Of a DNA stretch of 64,000 nt, positions 16,292 through 25,889 are shown piece by piece (within the stretch, counting starts at the first letter, position 1; each line of letters begins with the position of its first letter). A program made the position numbers and the translations under genes. A model generated the notes under the pieces. The model was given only the letters and a program-made list of their open reading frames with translations, was not told the origin of the DNA and did not search any database. Location: contig NZ_CP158300.1 of assembly GCF_040256395.1 (NCBI RefSeq), forward strand, positions 372,001 through 436,000, in the 5' to 3' direction. This stretch comes from Deinococcus sonorensis KR-87. Lineage in GTDB: Bacteria > Deinococcota > Deinococci > Deinococcales > Deinococcaceae.

Positions 16292-17014
16292 TCAGCCGCG
16301 CAGGTAGGCCACGCTGCGGTGCAGCGTGTCCAGCGTGCCGCCGTGGTCCTGCTCGTAGTAGGCCTGCGTGTGGGCGGGGAGCGCCGCGATGATCGCCTGC
16401 AGCGGCACCTCGCCCTCGCCCAGCGCCACCGTCTGCCACGCGTCGCCGTCGCGGCTCACGTCCTTGAGGTGCACCAGCGGCAGCCGGTCGGCGTACCGCT
16501 GCACGTAGGCCACCGGGTCCTGGCCACCCGCGTGGATCCAGGCCACGTCCAGTTCGGCTTTCACGCTGGGCGCGCGCTCCAGCAGCAGGTCCAGCACCGG
16601 CTGACCGCCGAACTGCTGGGTCAGCTCGTGATCGTGGTTGTGGTAGCCGAGCGTCAGGCCCTGCTCCCCCAGCGGCCCGGCCAGCCGCTCCATCCGGTCG
16701 GCCAGCGCCAGCCACTCGGCCTCGCTGTCAGCGCGGTGGTACGGATAGACCACGTGCTGCACGCCCAGCGCCCGCATCTCGGCCACCCGGCCGGCCAGAT
16801 TGTCCTCGAAGGACTGCAGGGGGAGGTGGGCGCTGGGTGCCTGCATCTGGCGCTGGTCCAGTTCGGCGCGGAGCTGCTCGGCCGACAGGCCGCCCCAGTT
16901 CTGGGTGAGTTCCACCACCCGCACGCCCGCGGCCGCCACCGCGTCCAGCGTGCCGAGAAAATCCTGGGTGAACAGGTCGCGCAGGGTGTACAGCTGAAGT
17001 CCGACGTTTTGCAT
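16292..17014 (-). CDS. AP-endonuclease-2-type sugar isomerase/epimerase or lyase (TIM barrel)
   Basis: A protein of 240 residues of the xylose-isomerase-like TIM-barrel superfamily. The barrel opens with NVGLQLYTLRDLF. Metal and substrate residues are in LGYHNHDHEL near 124, ELDVAWIHAGGQDP near 155 and LVHLKDV near 182. The start at 17014 is chosen because GGAAGG lies 9 nt upstream. A second ATG at 17023 would have no spacing. It is divergent from a LacI regulator, and the shared region carries tandem operators, so it belongs to the regulon of the 17156-21474 operon. Members act as isomerases, epimerases, dehydratases or beta-eliminating lyases on keto-sugars. In this context a lyase or hydratase for a 3-keto sugar is plausible (inference). 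Confidence 0.85.
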   Translation of the reverse strand: MQNVGLQLYTLRDLFTQDFLGTLDAVAAAGVRVVELTQNWGGLSAEQLRAELDQRQMQAPSAHLPLQSFEDNLAGRVAEMRALGVQHVVYPYHRADSEAEWLALADRMERLAGPLGEQGLTLGYHNHDHELTQQFGGQPVLDLLLERAPSVKAELDVAWIHAGGQDPVAYVQRYADRLPLVHLKDVSRDGDAWQTVALGEGEVPLQAIIAALPAHTQAYYEQDHGGTLDTLHRSVAYLRG

Positions 17015-17058
17015 AGGGACCATCCTTCCGCCCCGGCCAGCGCTGGCCGTCCGGCGCA

Positions 17059-17112
17059 TTGACTTGCTGTGTGTACCGCTATAATGTAACGGTATAAATC
17101 GCAGTCTGACAA
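17059..17112. promoter_or_regulatory. Divergent promoters overlapping two tandem LacI-type operators
   Basis: TGTACCGCTATA (17072-17083) and TGTAACGGTATA (17085-17096) are imperfect palindromes with a central CG, and they repeat with a 13-bp period. The plus-strand promoter is TTGACT (17059-17064) and TATAAT (17080-17085) with a short 15-bp spacer. The minus-strand promoter is TTGTCA and TTACAT (17112-17107 and 17089-17084) with 17 bp. Both -10 boxes lie inside the operators. The LacI protein encoded at 17156 is the obvious ligand, so autorepression plus control of the divergent isomerase is expected. Confidence 0.68.
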
Positions 17113-17155
17113 GCCCCGCCTCACCTCGCCTGCTGGAAAGGGATGTGTTGAACCC

Positions 17156-18181
17156 GTGTTGCCGCCTGCTCCTGCCGACACTCCACTGATCACGCTGGCC
17201 GATGTGGCGCGGACGGCGCGGGTGTCCAAGATGACCGTCTCGAACGTCATCAACGGCAAACCCAACGTCCGGCCGCACACCCGGCAGCGGGTGCTGGACG
17301 CCATTGAGGCGACCGGCTACCGGGTCAATCCGGTGGCGCGGGCGCTGGCCGGCGGGCGGCAGCGGCTGCTGAGCGTGGTGGCGCGGCGCAGCAACCTGCC
17401 GTACGCCACCGAGGTGATCCGCGGGGCCAGCGAGGCGGCCGAGACGCTGGATTACGATCTGGTGGTGATGATGATCGGTGGGCGCGAGACCTCGGACCTG
17501 TCGCTGTTCCTGCGGCTTTCCCAGGGAGCGCTTCTGGTGCAGCCGGGGCGGAGTGGCCGCCTGCGCCCCCAGGACCTCCCCGCGCATCACGTCAGCGTGG
17601 ACGGTCCCAGCGTGGACTCGCTGACGGTGGACAACTACGCCGGGGCCTGCGCCGCGATGCAGCATCTGCTGGCCCTGGGCCACACCCGCATCGCGTATGT
17701 CAGCGGCCTGCTGGCCCCGCACGGGGAACGCGACGACGCCTCGGAGCGGCTGCGCGGCTACCAGGACAGCGTGGAGGCGGCGCAACTGAGCCTGCCGGAC
17801 GGCTACCTGCAGCACGCCGACTACTCCTCGCGCAGCGGCGAACAGGCCGCCCGCACCCTGCTGGCGCTGCCGGAACCGCCCAGCGCCATCTTCGCGGCCG
17901 GCGACGCGATGGCCGTGGCGGTGATCCACGCGGCCCAGGACCTGGGGCTGCGGGTGCCTCAGGACCTCTCGGTGGTGGGCTTCGATGACCTGCCGTACTT
18001 CCGCGGCGTGCGCCCGGCGCTCACCACCGTGCGTCAGCCGCTGGACGAGCTGGGGGCCGAGGGGGTGCGGATGCTGGTCGCGCTGGCGGAAGGCCAGCCG
18101 GCCCCGCTGCCGCCGCCCTTCCCCACCGAACTGATCGTCCGGGAGTCCACCGCCCCGCCGCCCTCTCCCAGTTCACGCTAA
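17156..18181 (+). CDS. LacI-family transcriptional regulator of the sugar-oxidoreductase cluster
   Basis: A protein of 341 residues. The N-terminal helix-turn-helix is LADVARTARVSKMTVSNVINGKPNVRPHTRQRVLDAIEATGYRVN (about 13-57), followed by the hinge with NPVARALAGG. The periplasmic-binding-protein-like sensor domain contains GHTRIAYVSG, AIFAAGDAMAVAVIHAAQDLGLRVPQDLSVVGFDDLPY and a C-terminal PLDELGAEGVRML. The start is GTG at 17156 with weak purine-rich sequence upstream. TTG three bases later is possible. It should bind the tandem sites at 17072-17096 and respond to the sugar processed by the four enzymes around it. Confidence 0.92.
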   Translation: MLPPAPADTPLITLADVARTARVSKMTVSNVINGKPNVRPHTRQRVLDAIEATGYRVNPVARALAGGRQRLLSVVARRSNLPYATEVIRGASEAAETLDYDLVVMMIGGRETSDLSLFLRLSQGALLVQPGRSGRLRPQDLPAHHVSVDGPSVDSLTVDNYAGACAAMQHLLALGHTRIAYVSGLLAPHGERDDASERLRGYQDSVEAAQLSLPDGYLQHADYSSRSGEQAARTLLALPEPPSAIFAAGDAMAVAVIHAAQDLGLRVPQDLSVVGFDDLPYFRGVRPALTTVRQPLDELGAEGVRMLVALAEGQPAPLPPPFPTELIVRESTAPPPSPSSR

Positions 18182-18224
18182 CCAACCAGCCCCTCACCCC
18201 CCATCCGCGTTCAGGAGGACACAC

Positions 18225-19321
18225 ATGCACACCATCGGCATCATCGGCACCGGCGACATCAGCGCCGCCTATCTGCGGGTCGCCCGCGACCAGCGTCTGT
18301 TCCAGGTGGCCGGCATCGCCGACCTGGACGTCAGCCGCGCTCAGGCCCGCGCCGAGGAGTTCGGCGTGCCGGCCATGACCCCCGCCGAACTGCTGGCCCT
18401 GCCGGACCTGACGGCCGTGGTGAACCTGACGCCGCCGGCCGCGCACGCCGCCGTCAGCCTGGACATCCTGCGCTCCGGGCACCACGTCTACAGCGAGAAG
18501 CCGCTGGCCGTCACGCTGGAGGACGGCGCGGCGATCCTGGCCGAGGCGCAGGCGCGCGGGCTGCGGGTCGGCTGCGCCCCCGACACCTTCCTGGGCGCCG
18601 GGCTGCAGACGGTCCGCGAGCTGCTGGACGCCGGGCTGATCGGTCGCCCGGTGGCCGCCACCGCCTTCATGATGAGCAGCGGCCCGGAAAGCTGGCACCC
18701 CAATCCGGCGTTCTTCTTCCAGCCGGGCGCGGGGCCGCTGTTCGACATGGGGCCGTACTACCTGACGGCGCTGGTCAACCTGCTGGGGCCGGTGAACCGG
18801 GTCGGTGGCAGCGCCATCCGCGCCTTCGACGAGCGGGTGGCCGGCCACGCCTCGCGCAAGGGCGAGCGGATTCCGGTCAACACGCCCACCCACGTCACGG
18901 CGCAGCTGGACTTCGAGGCGGGGCAGGTGGCCACCTTCATCGCCAGCTTCGACACGCCGGCCAGCGAACTGCCGCGCATCGAGATCTACGGCACCGACGC
19001 CACCCTGAGCGTGCCGGACCCGAACACCTTCGGCGGCCCGGTGCGGATCCGCCGCCGGGGCCAGCAGGAGTGGGAGACGCTGCCGCTGACCCGCCCCTTC
19101 CAGGAGAACTCGCGCGGCATCGGGCTGGCCGACCTGCTGGACGCCACCGCGCAGGGCAGCGCCCACCGCGCCAGCGGCGACCTGGCCTACCACGTGCTGG
19201 AGATCATGCACCGGGTGCTGGAGTCGGCGGAGCAGGGGACCCCGCTGGCGGTGCAGAGCCGGGTGGAGCGCCCCGAACCGCTGGACGTGAAGCCCGGCTG
19301 GCTGGCCGAGGCGGTGGGCTG

Positions 19322-19322
<1 letters not shown>
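18225..19322 (+). CDS. Gfo/Idh/MocA-family NAD(P)-dependent oxidoreductase (first)
   Basis: A protein of 365 residues. An N-terminal Rossmann fold ([35 protein letters not shown]) precedes YSEKPLAVT near 92, whose Lys is the usual catalytic/cofactor-positioning residue. The alpha/beta C-terminal domain has [19 protein letters not shown] near 180, where the common catalytic His of the DxGxHxxD-type motif is Tyr. AGGAGG lies just before the ATG. It is the first structural gene after the LacI regulator, and its stop overlaps the ATG of the isomerase gene. It likely oxidises or reduces the C3 carbonyl of a glycoside or pyranose. Which direction cannot be told from the sequence. Confidence 0.9.
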
Positions 19323-20325
<1,003 letters not shown>

Positions 20326-20329
<4 letters not shown>

Positions 20330-21474
20330 CGGCCCCCGCCCCGCTGCGGCTGGCGATGGTGGGCGGCGGCCAGGACGCCTTCATCGGCAACGTTCACCGC
20401 ATGGCGGCCCGCCTGGACGGCCACTACACCCTGGTGGCCGGCGCGCTGTCCAGCACGCCGGAGAAGGCGCTCGCCTCGGGGCTGGCACTGGGCCTCAGCC
20501 CGGAACGCAGCTACCCGAGCTACACGGCGCTGATCGAGGGCGAACTTGCCCGGCCCGAGGACGAGCGGGTGCAGGTGGTCAGCATCGTGACGCCCAACCA
20601 CATGCATCATCCGGTGGCGCTGGCCTGCCTGCAGGCCGGGTTTCACGTCATCTGCGACAAGCCGCTGACCCATACCGCCGAACAGGCGCGTGAGCTGGCC
20701 CGGGCGGCGGAGCAGGCGGGCGTGGTGTTCGCCGTGACGTACAACTACAGCGGCTACCCGCTGGTGCGGCAGGCGCGCGAACTGGTCCAGCAGGGCGAGC
20801 TGGGCGAGATCCGCAAGGTGATCGTGGAGTACCACCAGGGCTGGCTGGCCACCCAGGTCTCGGAGGCCGACAACAAGCAGGCCGGCTGGCGCACCGACCC
20901 GGCCCGCAGCGGCCCAGCCGGGGCGCTGGGCGACATCGGCACCCATGCCGAGCAGCTGGTGAGTTTCGTCACGGGTCTGGAACTCGAGTCGGTCCTGGCG
21001 GAGCTGAGCACCTTCGTGCCGGGCCGCGCGCTGGACGACGACGCCACCGTGCTGCTGCGTTTTCAGGGCGGTGCAAAGGGCATCCTGACCGTGTCTCAGA
21101 TCGAGATCGGACGCGAGAACGACCTGCGGCTCTCGGTGTTCGGCACCCTGGGCAGCCTGCACTGGCAGCAGGAGAACCCCAACGTGCTGCTGCTCGACCG
21201 CCTGGACCAGCCGCGCGTGCAGCTGACCCGCGGCGGTCCCGGGCTGGGCACGGCGGCGCAGCGGGTGACCCGGCTGCCGGCTGGGCATCCCGAGGCGTTT
21301 CTGGAAGCCTTCGCCACCATCTACACCGCCGCGGCCGAGCACATCCGGGCCGGGACCGGCAGCGAGCCGCCCGTCTACCCGACGGTGGTGGATGGCCTGC
21401 GCGGCGTACAGTTCGTGGAAGCCGTCATCCAGAGCCAGCAGGAAGGCGGCTGGACCAGGGTATCCACACCTTAA
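20326..21474 (+). CDS. Gfo/Idh/MocA-family NAD(P)-dependent oxidoreductase (second)
   Basis: A protein of 382 residues from a GTG that overlaps the previous stop by 4 nt. The Rossmann motif is [22 protein letters not shown], with a longer loop than in the first paralogue. The cofactor Lys is in [10 protein letters not shown] near 110. Unlike the first enzyme it keeps the catalytic pair in [16 protein letters not shown] near 200. It ends the operon, directly before a strong terminator. Sequence divergence from the first oxidoreductase suggests a different substrate or opposite redox direction, as expected for an oxidation-first, reduction-last pathway (inference). Confidence 0.9.
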
Positions 21475-21490
21475 GTCGGGATGTTCGGAA

Positions 21491-21525
21491 GGCCGCTCAA
21501 GCGAGATCTTGAGCGGCCTTTTGTT
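21491..21525 (+). terminator. Intrinsic terminator of the sugar-oxidoreductase operon
   Basis: GGCCGCTCAAG (21491-21501) and CTTGAGCGGCC (21508-21518) form a perfect 11-bp stem with a 6-nt loop, followed by TTTTGTT. It lies 16 nt after the operon stop. Confidence 0.92.
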
Positions 21526-21630
21526 GACGCCTCCACGCGTACACGTGTCACGTTGTCCACACCGCTGGTTGCTCTGGGTGGGCTGAGCGGTCCATCACGG
21601 GCTTTTCATGCCTGCGGGCGAGGTTGACGT

Positions 21631-22338
21631 ATGGGCCACAAGCGACTTGGGAAGGGACTCGGGCGGTACTGGGAAGCGCTGCAGACGGGTGAGCCGGAGG
21701 CGGTGCATGAGGTCCGGAAGCTGACCCGGCGTGTCCAGGCCGAGCTGCACGTGGCCGGCATGCATGGACGCACCCAGCGGGAGTGGCGGGACCTGCGGCG
21801 TGCGGTGGCCACCCTGCGGGACCGCGACGCTGTGGGCGCTCACCTGCGCGAGGCGCTCCGGTCCCTGCAGGTGCCGGAGGAGGAAGTTCGTCAGTTCGAG
21901 GCCGACTGGCAGCACATCCGTGACGCCCAGTTCCAGGCGCTCAAGCTGCCGGAACGGCCGGGCAGCCGTCCGCGCCCCGGTCACTGGAAACGCCGGATCC
22001 GCCAGACGCTCGCTCAGGACCGGGAGCAGTTGCGGCGCGAGGGCGAGCAGGTGATGGCCTCAACTGACCTGGACGTCTGGCACGGGTGGCGCAAACACCT
22101 GAAACGCTACCGCTACACCCTGGCCCTCCGTGACGAGGTGCCGGGTGAGGTGCTCCGGATGCTGGAAGCGCTCGGGCACCTGCAGGACGCCCGCGTGGCC
22201 GAGCACCTGCTGCAGGACGAGCAGTGGCTCCCCGGCCACCATATGGTCCTGCTCGCCCGCGAGCAGGCCGCGCAGATGACGGCCATGGAACAGGCTCGCC
22301 AGCTGTGGCCCGACCTGGAACGGCATCTGCGCAGCTGA
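21631..22338 (+). CDS. CHAD domain protein
   Basis: An alpha-helical protein of 235 residues built of the two four-helix halves of the CHAD domain. The conserved His/Arg/Lys face is visible in AVHEVRKLTRRVQAEL near 25 and DVWHGWRKHLKRYRYTLALRDEV near 155. CHAD domains bind inorganic polyphosphate through this basic surface and are often fused or linked to CYTH triphosphatases, which is not the case here. Localisation to polyphosphate granules is a reasonable expectation from known family members. The gene stands alone between two strong terminators. Confidence 0.88.
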   Translation: MGHKRLGKGLGRYWEALQTGEPEAVHEVRKLTRRVQAELHVAGMHGRTQREWRDLRRAVATLRDRDAVGAHLREALRSLQVPEEEVRQFEADWQHIRDAQFQALKLPERPGSRPRPGHWKRRIRQTLAQDREQLRREGEQVMASTDLDVWHGWRKHLKRYRYTLALRDEVPGEVLRMLEALGHLQDARVAEHLLQDEQWLPGHHMVLLAREQAAQMTAMEQARQLWPDLERHLRS

Positions 22339-22354
22339 CGGTGGTCAAGAAAGA

Positions 22355-22383
22355 GGGGGGGCCGCTGAGTCAGCGGCCCCCCC
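22355..22383. terminator. Bidirectional terminator between the CHAD and pullulanase genes
   Basis: A 14-bp perfect inverted repeat, with 7 G followed by CCGCTGA and its complement, and almost no loop at DNA level. It lies between two convergent genes. Short T-rich stretches follow on both strands. Confidence 0.85.
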
Positions 22384-22401
22384 TCCTTGTGGCCTGCCGG
22401 C

Positions 22402-25400
22402 TCAGTAGGTGAACGTGAGCGGGCGGCTGAAGTGAATCTGGGCGTCGGTGGCGCCGCTGGCCGTATTGCCGGTCTGCGGCAGGATGATCGCGCCGCCGTA
22501 GTTGTCGCCGCCCAGAATGGCAGCGGACAGGCGGAGTGTCTGCCCGGTGCCGAGGGTCGCCTTGCTGATGCGGGCCTTCAGGAAGCGGGTTCCGTCCGCC
22601 GCGGCGCTGACCTTGAGCGCGCCCGGCTGCAGGACGGCCGTGGCGCCGCCCGCCTGAATCTGCCGCAGCTCCAGGGTGTTGCCCTGCTGCACGATCAGGA
22701 AGTTGGGCGCCACGCTTGCATCGAACTGCACGTTGCGCTTCCAGCTGTCGAGCTGCAGCAGGTCGCTGACCGGACCGGCCTGCTGGCCGCCCAGGAACGC
22801 CATCAGCGGGTTGCTGTCCTCAGCCTTGTACTGCAGCCCCAGGTAGATGTTGCTGGCATCCTGAGCCGAGCATAGGGTGGACAGGTGGTTGGCAGCCCCC
22901 CAGGGGTCGCCCTGGGTGGCGTCGGTGCTGCAGCCGGCCGCATCGAATTCGTTCAGGTTGGCCGAGTCGACGCTCAGGGCCGACTTCAGGGCGGGCAGGG
23001 CCGGGTTGGCGGGCGGCGGGGTGAGCGTGTCGGCGGTGGCGATCAGGGTGGACAGGCGGGGCACCGTGTAGCTGCCCGACACCGTCTCCAGCGGGGTGCT
23101 GCTGAAGGTGTCGACCTTGACCATCACCTTCCAGCTGCCGCCCGGGAGCGTCACCTGCTGGTCGGCCTCATTGGCGTTGAAGATCACCAGCGTGTGCTTC
23201 CAGCTGTCGGCAGCGCGGGTGCCGTCCAGCACGAACCCGATGACGCCCTTGGCCGGGTTGAGGGTCAGCGGGCTGAAGGAGGCGGTCACGTCGTCGCGGG
23301 TGCTGTAGCGGAACGACGGGTGCGCCTGCCGCAGCCGGATGATGTTGCTGTAATAGCTGTTCACGTCCGCGAACTGGCCGGGGGCCAGACGGGTCCAGTC
23401 GAACTGGTTGACCGTGTCGCCGGAGTTGTAGGAGTTGCCGTCGCCCTGCTTGGTGCGCGCGAACTCCTCGCCGCCCGCCATGAAGGCCAGGCCCTGGGCC
23501 GTCTGAACCAGCGCGGCGGCCATCTTCTGCATCTGCTTGAGGGTGGCGGTGTCCTTGCCCTTGCTGGCGCCCAGCGTCAGCCGGTCCCACAGCAGGTAGT
23601 TGTCGTGGCTGGTGGCATAGTTGACGCTCTCGCCCGGCTCCTGCGCGAAGTCCGAGAGGCTGCCGGCCAGACCGGTCTGCACCGCCGGCGCGAGGTTGAA
23701 GGCCCCCTGGATGAAGCCCTGGGTGCCCACGTCAAACACGCCCCCGATGATGCCGTTGCGGAAGTTGTCGTTGAAGACGCCCACGTTCAGGCCCTTCTGG
23801 TCGCCCTTGCCGAAGTGGGTGGGGCCGCCGCCGGTCCACGGCTCGCCGTACATCACGACCTTCGGGTTGACCTTGCGCACCTCCTCGCTGATCTGCTTCA
23901 CGTCCGCCGGGTACGCGGTGCCGAGCAGGTCGAAGCGGAAGCCCTGGATGTGGTACTCGCTCACCCAGTACTTCAGCGAGTCGGTGATGAACTTGCGGAC
24001 CATCGGGCGTTCCGGCGCGATGACGTTGCCCACCCCGGTGTCGTTCAGGTACGCGCCGGAGTCGTCGGTGCGGTAGTAGTAGTACGGCACCAGCTGGTCG
24101 AAGGGGGAGCGCTCGCCGGTGGATTTGGTGTGGTTGTACACCACGTCCATCACCACGTTCAGGCCGGCGTCCTGCAGGCCCTTCACCATCGTCTTGAATT
24201 CGCGGATGGTGCCGGCCGGGTTGTTCGGCTGGGTGGAGTACTGTCCTTCCGGCACGTTGTACAGCACCGGGTCGTAGCCCCAGTTGTACGCGCCCTCGGT
24301 CTGGTTGCCGTAGTCGAACACCGGCATCAGCTGCACCGTGTTCACGCCCAGCTGCTTCAGGTGGTCCAGGCCGGTGGAGATGCTGGTGCCGGGCACGTGG
24401 GTGCCGGCCTGCACCATCCCGAGGTACTTGCCGCGCTTGTCCGCGTCCACGCCGGAGGAGGGCGAAACGGTGAAGTCGCGGACGTGCACCTCGTACACCG
24501 AGGCGTCGGTGGCCCGCTGCAGGGTGGTGGGCAGCGCCGGGCTCCAGCCGGTGGGGTTGGTGCCGCTCAGGTTCACCACCGCCGACTTCATCTGATTGAG
24601 CGGCAGGTTCTCGAAGTAAGTGCTCGCTCCGTGTGAGTAGGGGTCGGCGGTGGTCTTGGTCACGCCGTAGTTGGTGGCTTGCAGCAGGTAGTAGGTGCCG
24701 TCCAGGTTGCCGGCGACGCTGCCGCTCCAGACACCCCGGTCGCCGCGCGTCAGGTCCAGGGTCTGGTACGGGGTGGGGTCGGCCGCCGCGTGGAACAGCT
24801 GCACCCGCACCGCCGACGACACCGGGCTCCACACCTTGAAGGTGGTCTGCCCGGCCGAGACGGTCGCCCCCAGATCGTCGCCGCTGTAGGTGTAGGCGTC
24901 GCCGGACAGCACGTCGCGCAGATACACCGTCAGCGCGCCGGTGATCCCGGTGCCGCTGACCGTGATGGCCTTGCTGGCGTCGGCGGGGTTCAGCGGCGCG
25001 GCGAGGGTCAGGGTGGCGGTGGTGCCCTTGACCGAGACGCTGCTGACCGTCTGGGCCGCGCCACCGATCTTCACACTCAGCTTATCGGCGCTGAGGCCAG
25101 TGGGCGGGCTGGAGTACGTCACCTTGATCTGGGTGGGGCTGTCCATCACCGCGAACTTGCCGGAACTGGTCAGGTCAATCTTCTTGGGATCGGTGTAGAA
25201 GTCCTTCTGGCCGCTCACCACCCAGATCTCGCCCAGGCCGCTGGCGGGGATGTCCGCGAGGCGATCCTCGGAGATGTCCTTATCCTCCCAGTCGCCCTTG
25301 CGGATGATGAAGCCGCGCTGGGTGGCCGGGCTGTCCGAGCCAATGATGGCGATTTTGCCGTAGCTGTCGTCCTCGGTGAAGAGGGTGGCGCTCCCGTCCT

Positions 25401-25644
25401 GCGGCGGAATCCAGGACCAGACATTCCAGTTGTTGTAGTCGCCGTCGAAGCGGTGGTAGTGAACGATCAGCACGCTCTTGAGGTTCGGGTCCTCCAGCTT
25501 CTTCTGAAAGAACGCCAGGTCCTTGCCGGCCAGGTAGCTGGAGTAGCTTGGGGTGACGGGCGGCTTGACGACGGGGGGCTGGGCGACGTTACAGGCGACC
25601 AGCCCCAGCATCACCGTACTGAGCAACAACGGACCTTTGAACAT
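22402..25644 (-). CDS. pulA: Pullulanase-type alpha-glucan debranching enzyme, GH13, lipoprotein
   Basis: A protein of 1080 residues. The start at 25644 gives a lipoprotein signal (MFKGPLLLSTVMLGLVAC, lipobox LVAC) with AGGAGG 4 nt upstream. A longer frame back to 25764 lacks both. Domain order: CBM41-like PUD (VLIVHYHRFDGDYNNWNVWSW, about 45-150), an Ig-like insert (about 160-260), CBM48 (TTFKVWSPVSSAVRVQLF, about 280-370), the GH13 barrel (about 390-870) and a C-terminal beta domain (about 900-1080). Type I pullulanase hallmarks: YNWGYDP near 455, region I DVVYNH near 500, nucleophile Asp in GFRFDLLGT near 570, acid Glu in MYGEPWTG near 600 and SHDN near 680. It cleaves alpha-1,6 links in pullulan or branched glucans at the cell surface. 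It is divergent from a LacI regulator. Confidence 0.93.
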   Translation of the reverse strand: MFKGPLLLSTVMLGLVACNVAQPPVVKPPVTPSYSSYLAGKDLAFFQKKLEDPNLKSVLIVHYHRFDGDYNNWNVWSWIPPQDGSATLFTEDDSYGKIAIIGSDSPATQRGFIIRKGDWEDKDISEDRLADIPASGLGEIWVVSGQKDFYTDPKKIDLTSSGKFAVMDSPTQIKVTYSSPPTGLSADKLSVKIGGAAQTVSSVSVKGTTATLTLAAPLNPADASKAITVSGTGITGALTVYLRDVLSGDAYTYSGDDLGATVSAGQTTFKVWSPVSSAVRVQLFHAAADPTPYQTLDLTRGDRGVWSGSVAGNLDGTYYLLQATNYGVTKTTADPYSHGASTYFENLPLNQMKSAVVNLSGTNPTGWSPALPTTLQRATDASVYEVHVRDFTVSPSSGVDADKRGKYLGMVQAGTHVPGTSISTGLDHLKQLGVNTVQLMPVFDYGNQTEGAYNWGYDPVLYNVPEGQYSTQPNNPAGTIREFKTMVKGLQDAGLNVVMDVVYNHTKSTGERSPFDQLVPYYYYRTDDSGAYLNDTGVGNVIAPERPMVRKFITDSLKYWVSEYHIQGFRFDLLGTAYPADVKQISEEVRKVNPKVVMYGEPWTGGGPTHFGKGDQKGLNVGVFNDNFRNGIIGGVFDVGTQGFIQGAFNLAPAVQTGLAGSLSDFAQEPGESVNYATSHDNYLLWDRLTLGASKGKDTATLKQMQKMAAALVQTAQGLAFMAGGEEFARTKQGDGNSYNSGDTVNQFDWTRLAPGQFADVNSYYSNIIRLRQAHPSFRYSTRDDVTASFSPLTLNPAKGVIGFVLDGTRAADSWKHTLVIFNANEADQQVTLPGGSWKVMVKVDTFSSTPLETVSGSYTVPRLSTLIATADTLTPPPANPALPALKSALSVDSANLNEFDAAGCSTDATQGDPWGAANHLSTLCSAQDASNIYLGLQYKAEDSNPLMAFLGGQQAGPVSDLLQLDSWKRNVQFDASVAPNFLIVQQGNTLELRQIQAGGATAVLQPGALKVSAAADGTRFLKARISKATLGTGQTLRLSAAILGGDNYGGAIILPQTGNTASGATDAQIHFSRPLTFTY

Positions 25645-25707
25645 GGAGCCTCCTGGGCAGGAACAGAAACGAAGCACCGTCAGAAGCGAGGCGGCTGCCC
25701 CGGTTCC

Positions 25708-25719
25708 GGAAACGATTCC
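25708..25719. promoter_or_regulatory. LacI-type operator upstream of the pullulanase gene
   Basis: GGAAACGATTCC is a near-perfect palindrome with arms GGAA/TTCC and the central CG of LacI-family sites. It lies 63 bp before the pullulanase start and 170 bp before the divergent LacI gene, the likely source of its repressor. A second GGAA-type half-site follows at 25726-25730. Confidence 0.6.
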
Positions 25720-25875
25720 AAACGTGTTCCTGCCAACTCTACTGAGCAGCGAAACCGAATTCAAGCGGTGGCGGATACGGTGCTTGCCGGCTTCCGTTCT
25801 GGAGACATGACGGCACTTTGACCAGCCTTATGGCGTGACCCCATCCCCTGTGGTCCTGCCTTCCGCTCCACCCCC

Positions 25876-25889
25876 TACGATGGAGCAGG
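25876..25889 (+). promoter_or_regulatory. Leaderless-type -10 box (TACGAT)
   Basis: TACGAT (25876-25881) lies 8 nt before the ATG of the LacI gene. GGAG within the gap could alternatively be a ribosome-binding site, so leaderless initiation is less certain here. Confidence 0.4.

Noticed and set aside
21541..21630. Mobile-element or repeat boundary near the CHAD gene
   Set aside because: A slightly lower GC stretch was noticed, but there are no terminal repeats, target duplications or transposase sequence.
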